A stretch of DNA of 64,000 nt. Origin: Magnaporthiopsis rhizophila (lineage: Eukaryota > Ascomycota > Sordariomycetes > Magnaporthales > Magnaporthaceae). The translations under genes were made by a program, and so were the position numbers. Position 1 is the stretch's first letter. Each line of letters opens with the position of its first letter. The notes under the pieces were generated by a model, which did not search any database, had not been told where the DNA came from, and saw only the letters and a program-made list of their open reading frames with translations. The DNA lies in the NCBI GenBank assembly GCA_003049465.1, contig PYSS01000008.1, positions 310,001-374,000 on the forward strand, in the 5' to 3' direction. Positions 53,066 through 64,000 of the stretch are shown piece after piece.

Positions 53066-55453
53066 ATGTCCCTGCCAGGGTCCCTCCCCGTCCGCCTCTT
53101 GTCCCGACTCGGCCGAGGCTCGTCCGTCGCCTCGAGCCGACTTTATAATGCGGCAAATATCACCCATCCAGCGACAGCCACTCATAGAACTCGTCATTTC
53201 TGCCGCAGCAGTAGCAGGGTCACGCGGACCCAGGACCACTTGATATGGTTCCAACTGAGGAGGCCGAGGACGGGCTGCAGCCGGGGCGAGCATAGAGCCA
53301 GTGGCGGCGGAAGAGGAAGCCATTCCAGAACCAATGCTCCCTTGATGGCGAAGATGAGCAGCGGTGCCGGTGCGGCGGCCCTGGGCACCGCGGCCTTTGT
53401 GCAACTCTCGGAGGAGGAAAACGGAGACGACGACGAGACGGGCGAAGATCGCATGCTCGCGGCGTCGCGGCGCGAGATCGCCAAGAAGACCCGTGACGAC
53501 GACCGCGGCCTCTCGCATCTCGGGCATCAGATCGTGCTCCTGCTAGACCTCTACGTGTGGGAGCCGCTGTGCACCGGCTTCCGGTTCCTACACCTGGCCG
53601 CCCTATTCGTGCCCGTAATCCTGGCCGTGCCCGCCGTCTGGGTCGGGCGCCGCGTGCCCGAGCGTGACAACGAGCGCACCGGCACGCTCTGGTGGTACGG
53701 CCTCCTGGTCAAGAGCATGGAGCTGGCCGGTCCGACCTTCATCAAGCTGGGTCAGTGGGCGGCCTCACGCTCCGACATCTTCCCCAACGAGATGTGCGAC
53801 ACCATGTCCAGGCTGCACTCCAACGCGCCCGCCCACTCGCTACACGCCACCAGGCGCATAGTCGAGGCCGCCTTCGACGGCATGCCGTTCGACTCCATCT
53901 TCGACGAGTTCGATGAGACTCCGCTTGGCGTCGGCGCCATCGCTCAGGTCTACCGCGCCAAGCTGAAGCCGGGCCTCGCCTCGCCCGCCGACGTGGACGT
54001 GGGCGCCGGGCCGGGCAGGAAACGCGGCATAAACGTCCGTAAGAAGGTCGAGACCGTGCTCAAGAGCACGCCCAAACGCGTCCCCTCGTCGCACGTCGCC
54101 GTCAAGGTGCTGCACCCGCGCGTCGAGCGGACGGTGCGCCGCGACCTGCGCATCATGGGCTTCTTCGCGGCCGCCATCAACGCCATTCCCACCATGCATT
54201 GGCTCTCGCTGCCGGACGAGGTCGCCCAGTTCGGCGAGATGATGCGTCTACAGCTCGACCTGCGCATCGAGGCCGCCAACCTGACCATCTTCCGCAAGCA
54301 CTTCCGCGACAGGTCCACGGCGTGGTTCCCGTTCCCCTACCCGGAGTTCACCACCCGCAACGTCCTCATCGAGGAGTTCGCCACGGGCATACCCCTTGCC
54401 GATTTTATGGAGAACGGCGGCGGCGTGTTCCAGCACGACATCGCCGCCGAGGGCCTCGACGCCTTTTTGCGCATGCTCCTGATCGACAACTTTGTCCACG
54501 CCGATCTGCACCCGGGGAACATCATGGTGCGCTTCTACCAGGCTGAGAAGCCCAACCTTCCCAACCTCCCCAAGCTGCCGCAACTCCGGCGCCACGGCCA
54601 GCGCAGCACACACGAAGAGGACGGCGGCGGGCACGAAGACGAGCAGCAACACAGCGATGATCACAACGCTGCCGCCGGGCGACAGCAGCTGGACGTGACG
54701 GAGCAGGTCCTCTCACGGCTGCGGCCGTACCGGCACCGCAAGGACAAGGCCGCGTGGGAGGAGGAGCTGAGGCGCATAGACGAGGAGGGCTTCCGGCCGC
54801 AGCTGCTCTTCATCGACACGGGCCTCGTGACGGAGCTCAACGCGACCAACCGGCGCAACTTCCTCGACCTCTTCCGCGCCGTCGCCGAGTTCGACGGCTA
54901 CAAGGCCGGTCACCTCATGTGCGAGCGCTGCCGCCAGCCCGACGCCGTGCTCGACGCCGACGTCTTCGCCCTCAAGATGCAGCACCTCGTGCTCGAGGTC
55001 AAGTCGTCCACCCTGGCCCTGGGCAACGTGCGCATCGGCGACATTCTGCAGCGCGTCCTGGCCATGGTGCGCGCCCACCACGTCCGCATGGAGGGCGACT
55101 TTGTCAACGTCGTCATCAGCATCTTCCTGCTCGAGGGCATCGGCCGCGCCCTCAACCCGGACCTCGACCTGCTCTCGTCCGCCCTGCCCATCCTGCGCGA
55201 GCTGTCGGCCCAGAGCGGCGCCGACATGGTCAAGCAGGGCGACTTTTCCATGATCATGGTCTGGATGGGGCTCGAGGCCAGGCGGTTCATGCAGGCCAGC
55301 ATCGAGGATGTGAGTTTCATGTTTTTATTTCCGCCCCATTGTACCGTAACCCTTTTTTCGTCTGCCTACGGACCTACTAACCGACCCACCCTATGCCATC
55401 CACTTCAGGTCGAACGTTGCGTGAAATACGATCAATTATCGCCCAACATTTAG
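53066..55453 (+). CDS. mitochondrial ABC1/ADCK2-like (UbiB) family protein
   Basis: Two exons, 53066-55309 and 55409-55453, give 762 residues. The 99-nt intron (GTGAGT...TTCAG) joins in phase 0 to give ASIEDVERCVKYDQLSPNI. It is a multiple of three without stops, so it also reads as an ORF. The Arg/Ser-rich N-terminus (SLPVRLLSRLGRGSSVASSR) suits a mitochondrial presequence. Hydrophobic segments around FLHLAALFVPVILAVPAVWV precede the kinase-like domain. UbiB marks are FIKLGQWAASRSD (KxGQ, about residue 226), GVGAIAQVYRAKL, HVAVKVLHPRVE, HADLHPGNIMVR (about 477) and FIDTGLVTELN, with DTG replacing DFG. An acidic, His-rich insertion (about residues 500-550) splits the lobe. The family supports coenzyme Q or mitochondrial lipid metabolism; the exact role of this branch is unknown. 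The N-terminal start is the least certain part. Confidence 0.87.
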   Translation: MSLPGSLPVRLLSRLGRGSSVASSRLYNAANITHPATATHRTRHFCRSSSRVTRTQDHLIWFQLRRPRTGCSRGEHRASGGGRGSHSRTNAPLMAKMSSGAGAAALGTAAFVQLSEEENGDDDETGEDRMLAASRREIAKKTRDDDRGLSHLGHQIVLLLDLYVWEPLCTGFRFLHLAALFVPVILAVPAVWVGRRVPERDNERTGTLWWYGLLVKSMELAGPTFIKLGQWAASRSDIFPNEMCDTMSRLHSNAPAHSLHATRRIVEAAFDGMPFDSIFDEFDETPLGVGAIAQVYRAKLKPGLASPADVDVGAGPGRKRGINVRKKVETVLKSTPKRVPSSHVAVKVLHPRVERTVRRDLRIMGFFAAAINAIPTMHWLSLPDEVAQFGEMMRLQLDLRIEAANLTIFRKHFRDRSTAWFPFPYPEFTTRNVLIEEFATGIPLADFMENGGGVFQHDIAAEGLDAFLRMLLIDNFVHADLHPGNIMVRFYQAEKPNLPNLPKLPQLRRHGQRSTHEEDGGGHEDEQQHSDDHNAAAGRQQLDVTEQVLSRLRPYRHRKDKAAWEEELRRIDEEGFRPQLLFIDTGLVTELNATNRRNFLDLFRAVAEFDGYKAGHLMCERCRQPDAVLDADVFALKMQHLVLEVKSSTLALGNVRIGDILQRVLAMVRAHHVRMEGDFVNVVISIFLLEGIGRALNPDLDLLSSALPILRELSAQSGADMVKQGDFSMIMVWMGLEARRFMQASIEDVSFMFLFPPHCTVTLFSSAYGPTNRPTLCHPLQVERCVKYDQLSPNI

Positions 55454-56222
55454 AGACCTGCGAGACCTCGTCGACAGGGTAAACGAGAAAGCCAGTTATA
55501 CCATAGAGGTAGAAGCGTTGGTGGAGATGTGAGGCGTTCCGGGAGGCAGGGTAGAGGGGCTTAGAGACACACCTCGGTTGATCTAATGTATTACAAACAA
55601 CGGAGTTTATGGACGAATTAGAATATGGTCCAAGAGGCTATCGTCGGAAACGAATGCCCCCCACCGTACAATAGAGACGATAGAATTGGTACTTGCTGTT
55701 TTTCGACAGCCTCCCAATTTCATGCCAACATCCGAAACTACACTTGTCGGTCGAGAGTGGCACACAGCAACGGAGTCCAGACGCACTTGTTACTCGGCTT
55801 CTATGGCACGTCAAGTCAATGTGAGCGTGTCGATGTGAGCGTGTCGACTGGACTAATACATACAGAAAAATTTCAAACAAATCTCCCCATGATGCTAGGT
55901 AGACGCCTAGCGCTGCCGAATGCGACAACAAGCACGAAAAGTTCCCAATAGCCCAATCCCATACTCTCCAATCCTCCCAGGAAAACTCCCAGATGAATGC
56001 CATAGACGCCTCTATCAGATTAGGCCTTGGTTAATGCCTTTAGAGAGCATCAAGAAGTCCCGAGCCGAAGCATCACCAAACTGATTCCCAAAATTGTCAA
56101 AACGACTCCCAAAAGTCTAACCGGTCACACAAGGCTCGTCTAAATGCCTCCAGAAAATATCATCTCCTGCATTAAAAAAATGCATGGACGGACCCGAGAA
56201 AAAGACAGCCCCGACCGTTTCA
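55454..56222. other. intergenic between convergent genes
   Basis: 3' UTRs of the ADCK-like gene and TOR. GTGAGCGTGTCGATGTGAGCG around 55820-55845 is a short tandem repeat. No gene is seen. Confidence 0.4.
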
Positions 56223-59200
56223 TCACCAAAAGCTGCACCATCCTATGTAATGCTGACAGAGGTTCTCCAGCTTGGTGGCCTCCATGATCAGCTTGTGCAC
56301 CTGTGAGATGACGTCGAGCTCCTCCTCGGGCTTGAAGTCCCGCCCCGTCAGCTTCTGCGAGACCCGGTCCAGCACCTCGACTGCCCGCGCGTTCTGGATT
56401 TCGGCAAGGTCCTTGGTTTCTTTTTGGCCGTTGGCCGCTTGGCTGGTTCCCAGGGCCGACGAGTTCGTCCCCGCACGCCGACGGGCGTTGGGAGGTCCGC
56501 CCGCTGCAAGGCCGCCTCCGTCGCCGTTGAGCTGCGCGGCCATCATCTCGGACGGCGGCACGTTGACCTCGAGGATCGACGGCCGCCGGGCCCGCGCTGC
56601 TTCGGGACCGACAAGATCGCGCTCCCGCTCCGACTCGAAGTTTGGCCCGGCCTTGCTAGGGGCCTTGGTCAAACGCCAAGTGAGCAGTGGATCGTGGATG
56701 AACTGTGGGTTGAGAGGAGAGAGAGAGTTAGTCAAACATATCCAAGAACGCTGCCGCCGAGGTTTATAACTGAAGCAAGACTTACGGCTTCCAACACGGC
56801 CATGACGCTCTCCTTGTTCTCCCGGAGCACCCGCATCGCGTGCTCACAGGTGATCCTAAAGCTTCCCTCGATGTTGCTGACTTCCATGGCATACGTGAGC
56901 ATGCGCGTCAGCCGGAAGGGCACGCGCTCCGGGTACTTGTCACGCTTCATAGCCACCTCGAAGCAGTCGCCAAAGTCGATATGGATTATCTTGCCCGTCA
57001 CACGGTCCAGCATCAGGTTCGACGGGTGGCGGTCGCCGAGGCCGAGGATGTAGCCGACCATGGACATGACGCCCAGCGATCGCGTGTAGTTGGTGCGCCG
57101 CTCCAGCCACGCCTCGGAGCTCTTGCTCTTCAACCACAGAACGCGGTACAGATCCTGTCCCGTGGTGTTGTCGAGTGCGTACCCAAACACCTCCACCTTC
57201 TGCATCAGGGTCAGGTTATCATAGTCCGGAGCCATCTGCAGCATGATGCGGTGCTCGATATTGAGGAGGATCTTGCGGCTGTCTCGGTACTCCCTGATCA
57301 GCGTGTGAAGGGTGTCGCTGTTGGGCACCCAGCCGAGGAGCCCAGAGTTGTGCGAGAGGGGGATGGCCGGGTAGCTCTGGATGTTGAGGTGCCGCTTGTA
57401 AGACTCCGAGTCGTTGGCCAGCAGCGTGTTGCACAGACCAAACAGCTGCATGACCCGTTCGTCCTGCCGAATGTCCTCGTGGCCCTTGAGCAGGAACGTG
57501 TATGGAATGCCGTCGCTTCCGTTGATGTTGAGCTTGCGCGGTCGCTGCTTCGAGTTGATGACGGCGACCGTCTGGTCGAACGAGGCAATGCTAATGATGG
57601 GGTTACCGCTCTTGTAGGTACCCGGGACGCAGAGGTCCAGGTTTGTCGCGTGAAGAAGCTTCGGCGAGCAGTAGGCAAGTTCCAGCGAGGTCATTTGAGG
57701 CACTTGCCTATAGATGCGCCGAAATACCTGGTAGTAGAGATCCCAGGCGAGGTTGAGGTCGCTGGTATCTCGACTATGCTGGTACTGCCTACACCACTCC
57801 CGAGCTTCTGTGAGATCACGTCCAAATGCCTGCGCAAACGAAATCTCTCGCAGCGTTTCGGGCCCGTTGTCTAGGGCCTCGTGCAGCGGAGCTAGGGCTT
57901 TGAACATTCCGTCGATGTCCCTGTCGCCAAAATAAAGCCGGGACGCCTCTTCCAGTCCTTCATGCCACATTTCGTGCCACAGGATGGCCACGCGAATCAG
58001 CTCTCGGCTGACTACAGCCGCCTCGTCAACAAGCTTGAGGCTGTGTTGCCTCATGTTGTCCATGATGACGCTCGCCGCCACCGACTTCTTGGAGTGCTCC
58101 GACTTCTCGATCGCAACAGTCAGGGGGTAAACAAGCGCCTGTGGGTGCGCCCGACCCACGTCCGCCAGCAGGTTTTGCACACTCAACTGCACCCTCTTGT
58201 TGGATTGGTTGATGCGAGCAATCAGCTGCGGAATCACCTCCAGCCACGTGTCAACGTTGACTTTAGTAAAGCCCTCAGTGACAGCAGCGTTGACCTCGGG
58301 ACTCCTGCCGTGAGCGAGCCACAGCGTGAGCAGCCGCAGAGTGTCCTGAAGCGCGCTTCCTTTTGACAGGGCGATCGACTTGAAGAAGCCTTTAACCGCC
58401 GGGACGGCATGCTCAATGACCTTTGGGTCGACCGGCGGCGTTTTATCCTTCTCGCCAGCGTTGCCGCCAGCGTTGCCGTTGGCATTACCGTTAGTATTGC
58501 CGTTGGCGTTGCCATTAGCATCGCTGTTTGCGTTCGCAGTCGCGTTCTTGTTAGTAAGCGCCTGGACGACCTCAAAGTTGGCAAGAGCCCAAGCGTGCCA
58601 CGCCTTGTACCAGTCAGGGTTGTACCGGGTCGCCTGGTAGTAACTGTGGATGATCTCGTCAACCTGCGTGTACTGCCAGTCGTCCTTGTTCAACGCCTTC
58701 ATCCACTCGCCCTGCCTCAAGAAGCACTTGGCGAGCAGGATCGTGTCTTCCTTGATCTGGCGCTGAGCGTCAGGGGCGAGATCGATGGTTTCGGGGAATG
58801 GCGCGAACTGGCCATGCCCATGGATATGGCCGTTGTGAAGCTCCATGTTATTCGGCGGGCGCACCTGGAGCTGCTGCCTGGTGACATCGATCCGAGCCGC
58901 GTTGTCCAGTGCGAAGTCGCGGAGGCATTCAAGCGCCTTCTCGGCTAAACCCATGCCCCTGTTCTGGGGCTGGTGACCGAGATCCCACTGGAACTTGAGG
59001 ACAGCGTACGTGACCTGCGGAGGAGTGCCGCTCGCCGCTAGATGAGCCTCAAAGTGGCGCCGGTCCCCGTTCTGGCCGTGCTCGTCCGCGCCCGTGGTCC
59101 AGCCGGGTACGGTGCGTTCAAGCGAGACGTCGACGCCGATGAGTTGCTTCAGCGACTTCTCCGCTAGCCCCATGCGCCCGGACTTGCGGCACAGGTTGGC

Positions 59201-62200
59201 AAACTTGATCCACATGTGCATGTTCTCCATGGGCTGTATAACCAGCGAGCGGAGACGGAGCATGCGCTGCCACACCTCGACGTTGCGTTGGCAGCCCTTC
59301 AGCCTGGCTTCCCATGTGCTCCTCATCGTGGCCTGCTTCCTAGCATCGCACTGCTTGTAGGTAATGAGCTCCTCCAGTTCAGCCAGCATCTGCACTCGCA
59401 CAATGACGGTGTATGCGCGAGTGTAGGACTCGCTCACAAGCGCGCTGAGTTCCGTATCGAGGCCTTCGCGCGCCTGTTCAATGCAACGAGCGGCCTCTCC
59501 GAACTGGTTTCGATGAAGGGCGAGAATAGCGCCGAAGAACGATCGATCGGGAGAGTTCCGTTTCATTGTCTGTAGGTAGCCGTCCATCGAGTCCCACTTG
59601 CCCAGACCCCATGCGGCCGTGGTGGCGAGCGGGGCGATCCGCCGCTGGAGCTCAGATGACGAGTTGGACCACGCCGTGCCTGCCAGCTGGGCGAGCGAGT
59701 CCCACTCACCGAGGGCGTGCAGGCACCGCATCTTGCCCATGAAAATCTCGACAGGTGTCACTTGGCCCGGCGGGATCTCATGCTCCCTCTTGGTGTAGAA
59801 GGCCAGGGCCTCCTCCCAACGCTCGAGCTTCTCGAACCACGTTTCTTTGAGGTGTATGCCGTCTTTGTAGTTCTGGGCCTTCCGAAGGATGCCGATAGCA
59901 GCGTCGGACTGCTGAAGCTGGTTGTTGATCACAATCAAGGCTTCAACGGCCCCGCTACTCTGGTCTTGCAGGAATTCCAGTTCCTTGTAGTGAAGGGCCT
60001 TTGCGTAGGCGTGGCAGCGGGCGGCCTCTCTACCTAGCACGCGGATATCGATGGGGAGTGCCTTATCGTCGTGCTCCATAAACTCGGCAAGATTCAGCAA
60101 CAGACCCAGCAGGTCCGGGGGCACGTTCTCCGACTTGATCGAGTTCTCAATGTTATAAATGAGCTCCTCTTGGTACTGCTCATAGAGCTCGCTCCAGCAT
60201 GAGACGAAGGCCGAGTTGAACAGTTCACGCGCAAGCGGGGGGTATTGGTTGGCCAAGGCTGAGCATGACCGCAAAGCGTGGTTCGGTGACTCGGCAAGCA
60301 GAGTAGTGCTGAATCGCCGTAGCCACTCTTGCCAGTCCTCTTTGGTGGACTTCCCCTTGGTGTCCCAGGCAGCCTTTAGGTGCACGGCATTCATCTCCAG
60401 CTTCTTTGTGGCTTGGTCGGCGAAGGACACATCGTCGGCAACCGGTCTGCTGTCCGATCCTGGGGGCGGCAACGTCTCGCCAGCCTGGAGTTTGCCGAGG
60501 AGCATGTCGTAGGCGGAGTGGTTGATGGGAACACCAGCGATTGCCTTGTTGACAGTCGAGGCGAAGTGGAGGAAATCTCTCCCAAGCTGCATGATCAGCG
60601 CGCAGAGCGTGTCGACCGCGGCCTGCTTCAGCTGAAGCTCGCCAGTGGCAAGCACCCTGGTCAGGGGGTGAATGATTTTGGCCGCGTAGTCGTTGAGGTT
60701 GACCTGCTTCGAGATCTTGCCGATCGTCTCTATCGCAGCCCGCCGCAGGAATATCGGCTGCCCCTGTTTCTCAAAGGTCCGGACGACGACGGGGATGATC
60801 AGGTGCATGTACTCCTCCGCACTTGTGCCAAACACAAGGAATGCGTGGAGCACCTTCTCAGATTGGGTGCGTTTTGCGGTATTGTCCTTTTGGAGCGCGC
60901 CCAGCATCAGGGGTAACAGGCCTGCGAGGTAGATCTTGAACTCTCCCTCGAGCGACTTCGATATGGCCTCGATCAACGACAGTATCGTCGACTGGAGGAG
61001 TTGCTGGGTCCAGTATTCCTGCACAAGCTCGATGATGTCGGGCAGGTAATTCCTAATGTGCTGCCGGACGATACCAACGAGGTGTCCCAGCTGGGCGAAG
61101 TAGCCCTCGACCTTGGTGGGCGACGAGCTTCGGATCACCTGCAGGAACGCAGGTATGATGCGGTCCAGAAAGGACACACATTCAAGACCGAGGGTCCTGA
61201 AGATGCTCATGATTGCCTCGATGACGGGCTGATGATACTGAACCAGAGAGTGATCCTTGAGAATGCCCAACAAAGCATTGATCACCACAGTAGGGTAGTA
61301 CTCTTTATTAGAGGGAGTCAGGCCCGTCATCATGAGGGAGACGTCAGTCATCTGGGTGGACTCGACACGGACGTTGAGATCCGGAGTCTTCTCCTGGACC
61401 TGTTGATGCTTGTACGGATCGAGGGCACCGAGAATGCCAAGGAGTTTGATGGTCTCCTGGCGCAGCCGGGTGTGGTGTGGCTCGCCGCGGATTATGCTCT
61501 GAAGCAGGTCCAGCAGCTGCGGGAACTCGACGTAAGGAGCTATGACGTAGCCCGAGTTGCTGGCAAGCTGCCCAAGGGTATGGAGGGCCGCCTCACGCTT
61601 TATTGTGGACGACTGATCCTGCAGCGCCTCGATGATCAAGGGCATCAGGTCGGCCTTGTATTTGAGCATCTCCTCGCCGCCCACCGTGCAAAGCTCTCCG
61701 ATGGCCTCCAAGATGGTCGCAGCCACCGACGGGACCGGGTCGTTCGCTTTGGGGAGGAGAACGGTGACCATGGGCTCTACATAGGGTCGGATGAGGCTCT
61801 GAGCGTTTCGAACGAGCAGGCTCAGGAGTTTCGCGCTCTCCTCCTTGTTCCTCGGCACGTCGGAGAATTCCAGCTCAGTCAACATCTGGATCAAAGTCTT
61901 GCGGAGCGAAGGGACGACGTATGCCGGGTTGTGATGCGTGAGACGCCCAATTATCTCGATCGCCACCTCCCTGATAGGAAAGTGCTCGTCGTTGAGAGCG
62001 AAGAAGAGCGTGCGAATGTTCTCCGCCTTGGCCAGGTGCCGATCGAAGCGATCATCCAAGGCGGCCAGTACAACCTTGCGGATGTTGGGGTCTGGATCCG
62101 AGACTCCGACAGTCAAGAGCCTGTCAAGCACATCGCCGACGACCTGCAGCGCATGGTAGCTAACCTGATTGACGATGGGGTCGACGACGTAGAGCTGACA

Positions 62201-63998
62201 GCACGTAAGGGCGGCGGCCTGGCGGATTTCCGGGTCGTCGTCCTCGACGTACTTGATGGCGACGTCGCGCACAAACTCATTAAGGACATGGCCGGTAAAA
62301 TCAAAGCTACCCAGCGTGTTGAGCGCCAACTTGATCTCCTGCTTGCGAGTGTCGTGTGCTTGGGGATCCTTGGGGTCCTTGGGGATTATGGGGACCGACG
62401 TGAGGGTATTCGGCTGAGGCGCGCCGAGCGGCTTGAACGGTTCGCCGCAAAGGACCTTGCTGATCATGTCGAGGAGCCTCTCCTGGATGGTCGGGCGAAG
62501 CGGGGGGATGTAGAAGGCCAGGTCGACGAGAGCCTGGGTCAGCTTGGGGTTGATGTCGCATTCGAATATCGAGTCCATGAGCCCGCCCATATACTTGCTC
62601 AGGGTCTGGCCAACAGCGACGGCAAGCCGGCTGAGGCAGTCGAACACCGGATCGACAGGAACTCCACGTTTCCGAGCTGCCGGGCTCAGGCCCTCACGGA
62701 CGTAAAGAAGGATGCCCTCCAGGTAGCCTGCCATCTGGCTCTTGACCGCGTTGGCAATGTTCCCGATGGCCACAAACGCCTCGTTCCTCTCCTTATCCCG
62801 CTTAAGCATGCCGGAGAGGTAGACCATGAACTGGTGGAGATATGTCTGTCCAAACTCGGTGGGCGCATAATGGGCCAGGTCCGGAATCAAGATGACTACC
62901 GTCTTGCGAACGACAGGCTCCTTGTGGTCCTTGTACTTGAAGACGATATCGCAAGCCTCGGGATAGTGTGCCTGCATGAACATGCCGCCCTGCTCCAGCA
63001 GCTCCTTCAGCACGAGCAGCGATCCATGAATGGCCTCGACTGTGTTCATCTTAAGGCCGTGAATAGCTTGCTGGTACATCTTGGTCATGTATGCCTGCTT
63101 CATCTCCTGGTCTCGCTCGCGGATGATGCGGAATGCGGCGCTGACAGCCTCGGCCGACGTGGCGCGGATCAGGAGCCGGTTATCCCGCAGACCGACCCAG
63201 ATCCAATCAAGCACGTCGGCGACATGGCTGTACATGAGCGTCGGGGCACTCCTGCAGAGCTCGCGGAGGACGAGGGCAGCACTGTATCTCGACTCCTCCA
63301 GCCGCGGGGTCTGAAGGCACTCGATGGCGAAGTTTGTAAGGAACTGTACGAACTCGCTGACCATAGCACCGCCGGGCCGGCATAGCTTTCCGATGACGAC
63401 GGCGGCCTGCTGCATGCAGTTGACGTCCTTGCCCTGCATGATCTTGGATAGGGCGACCGAGAATCTCGCAAACTTGGCCGAGTAGTCGACGCCCTCGAAA
63501 TCGACGAAGACCTCGAAGGCATAGATGCCACCCAGGCGGTCCGCAGTCGTACTGGCGCCGCCGTCGTGCTTTTGGAAGAGCTCGGCAATTTTGCTGAGAA
63601 CGGCGCTCCAAAACGCTTGGAACTGTTCCGGAGAGGAGTCTAGCAGCAACGTCCATAGTGTAAGCAGGGGGGAGCAGGAACAAGACACTTGTGAGAGGGA
63701 CGACGGCTGTCTCAAGCAAGGCAAAAGGTAACCAGAGCCCAGGGAGGCCGTGTACATACCTCGTTGGACCAGCGACACGAGCTCTTTAAGCTCGTACGAG
63801 GCCCGTCGTCGACCATCCTCGCTAATCGTTCTGTAAAGATTTTGAACATCGGTCAGTCTCGCGCGCATTCTTACGTCGTCGTCAAAGCCCCCAGACAGAG
63901 CACAAGGCGAGCAAGGTGGGGCAGGATGAGCAGACGCACTTCGACCGGAGGTCCTGGATGATCTCCGCCAGCGCGGCGGTCGCGCCGGGGTTTGGGGC
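56223..63998 (-). CDS. tor: TOR serine/threonine kinase (5' end outside the window)
   Basis: Four exons in view: 63998-63940 (open at the edge), 63830-63760, 63639-56786 and 56702-56223, about 2,487 residues. Introns are GTGCGT...TTACAG, GTATGT...TGCTAG and GTAAGT...CCACAG. The joins give LRSK-TISEDGRRR, LVQR-DSSPEQF and AVLEA-FIHDPLL. HEAT repeats fill residues ~20-1230, then FAT (~1230-1850). The FRB region (LWHEMWHEGLEEASRLYFGD, ~1930) keeps the Ser whose mutation gives rapamycin resistance in other TORs. The kinase domain has GDRHPSNLMLDR and HIDFGDCFE (~2250-2275), and FATC ends HYIGWCSFW. TOR nucleates TORC1/TORC2 and controls growth in response to nutrients. An Asn/Gly/Ala-rich insert sits in FAT (~58450-58550). 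Only a few N-terminal residues should be missing. Confidence 0.95.
58450..58550 (-). repeat. coding NANGN low-complexity repeat inside TOR
   Basis: Six-nucleotide-like units (AACGGCAAC/GGCAATGCC variants) encode alternating Asn with Gly or Ala in the FAT domain, at a place where TOR proteins commonly have a disordered loop. Confidence 0.8.
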
Positions 63999-64000
63999 GG

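Noticed and set aside
61001..63385. A 794-codon open frame on the plus strand opposite TOR
   Set aside because: It is a mirror of the highly constrained, GC3-rich TOR coding strand. Its translation has no domain, and TOR on the other strand is unmistakable.

Overview
This is nuclear DNA of a filamentous ascomycete (Pezizomycotina, most likely a Sordariomycete). The protein-coding genes have short introns of about 75-120 nt with GT-AG ends and CTRAY-type branch sites. The gene set includes TOR kinase, cytochrome c heme lyase, an ascomycete laccase ending in DSGL, a KE4-type ZIP transporter, an alpha-arrestin and a UDP-glucose dehydrogenase. Degenerate reading frames in which a C-to-T change would explain the stop codons look like the result of repeat-induced point mutation (RIP). 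I rebuilt exon structures by hand from splice signals and reading-frame phase, with no database search.

Layout. 0-5 kb: the 3' end of an unrecognised gene, a His-rich glycine-zipper protein (minus), and a broken endonuclease/exonuclease/phosphatase pseudogene (minus). 5-11.5 kb: a divergent pair, UDP-glucose 6-dehydrogenase (minus) and an SQD2-like GT4 glycosyltransferase with a C-terminal membrane segment (plus). Together they could make and use UDP-glucuronate for a membrane glycolipid. 13.9-24.4 kb: a secreted or membrane protein of unknown function, a 2,053-residue coiled-coil/low-complexity protein followed by an in-frame 276-codon open extension beyond its TGA, and a tRNA-His. 25-34.8 kb: alpha-arrestin (minus), a ZIP zinc transporter with a GC-AG intron and an assembly gap inside another intron (minus), an intracellular-type PI-PLC X protein (plus), and a small membrane protein with a 14-nt microexon (plus).

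34.8-38.2 kb is a decayed, AT-richer island. It holds a stop-riddled gene remnant, a relic copy of the 3' end of the small membrane gene, and a possible Cys-rich mini-gene. 38.2-47 kb: a GH18 chitinase without signal peptide (minus) whose promoter carries a 150-bp tandem duplication, an Old Yellow Enzyme reductase (minus) and a secreted laccase (plus). 47-56 kb: a nucleolar-type RNA-binding protein (minus), a small secreted protein (plus), and a divergent pair of mitochondrial genes, cytochrome c heme lyase (minus) and an ADCK2-like ABC1 kinase (plus). 56-64 kb: nearly the whole TOR kinase gene (minus), whose first few codons lie beyond the window.

I see no intact transposon, CRISPR array or rRNA gene. 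The strongest leads are the UGDH/GT4 module, the in-frame extension after the TGA at 23351-23353, the decayed island at 34.8-38 kb and the promoter duplication in front of the chitinase.
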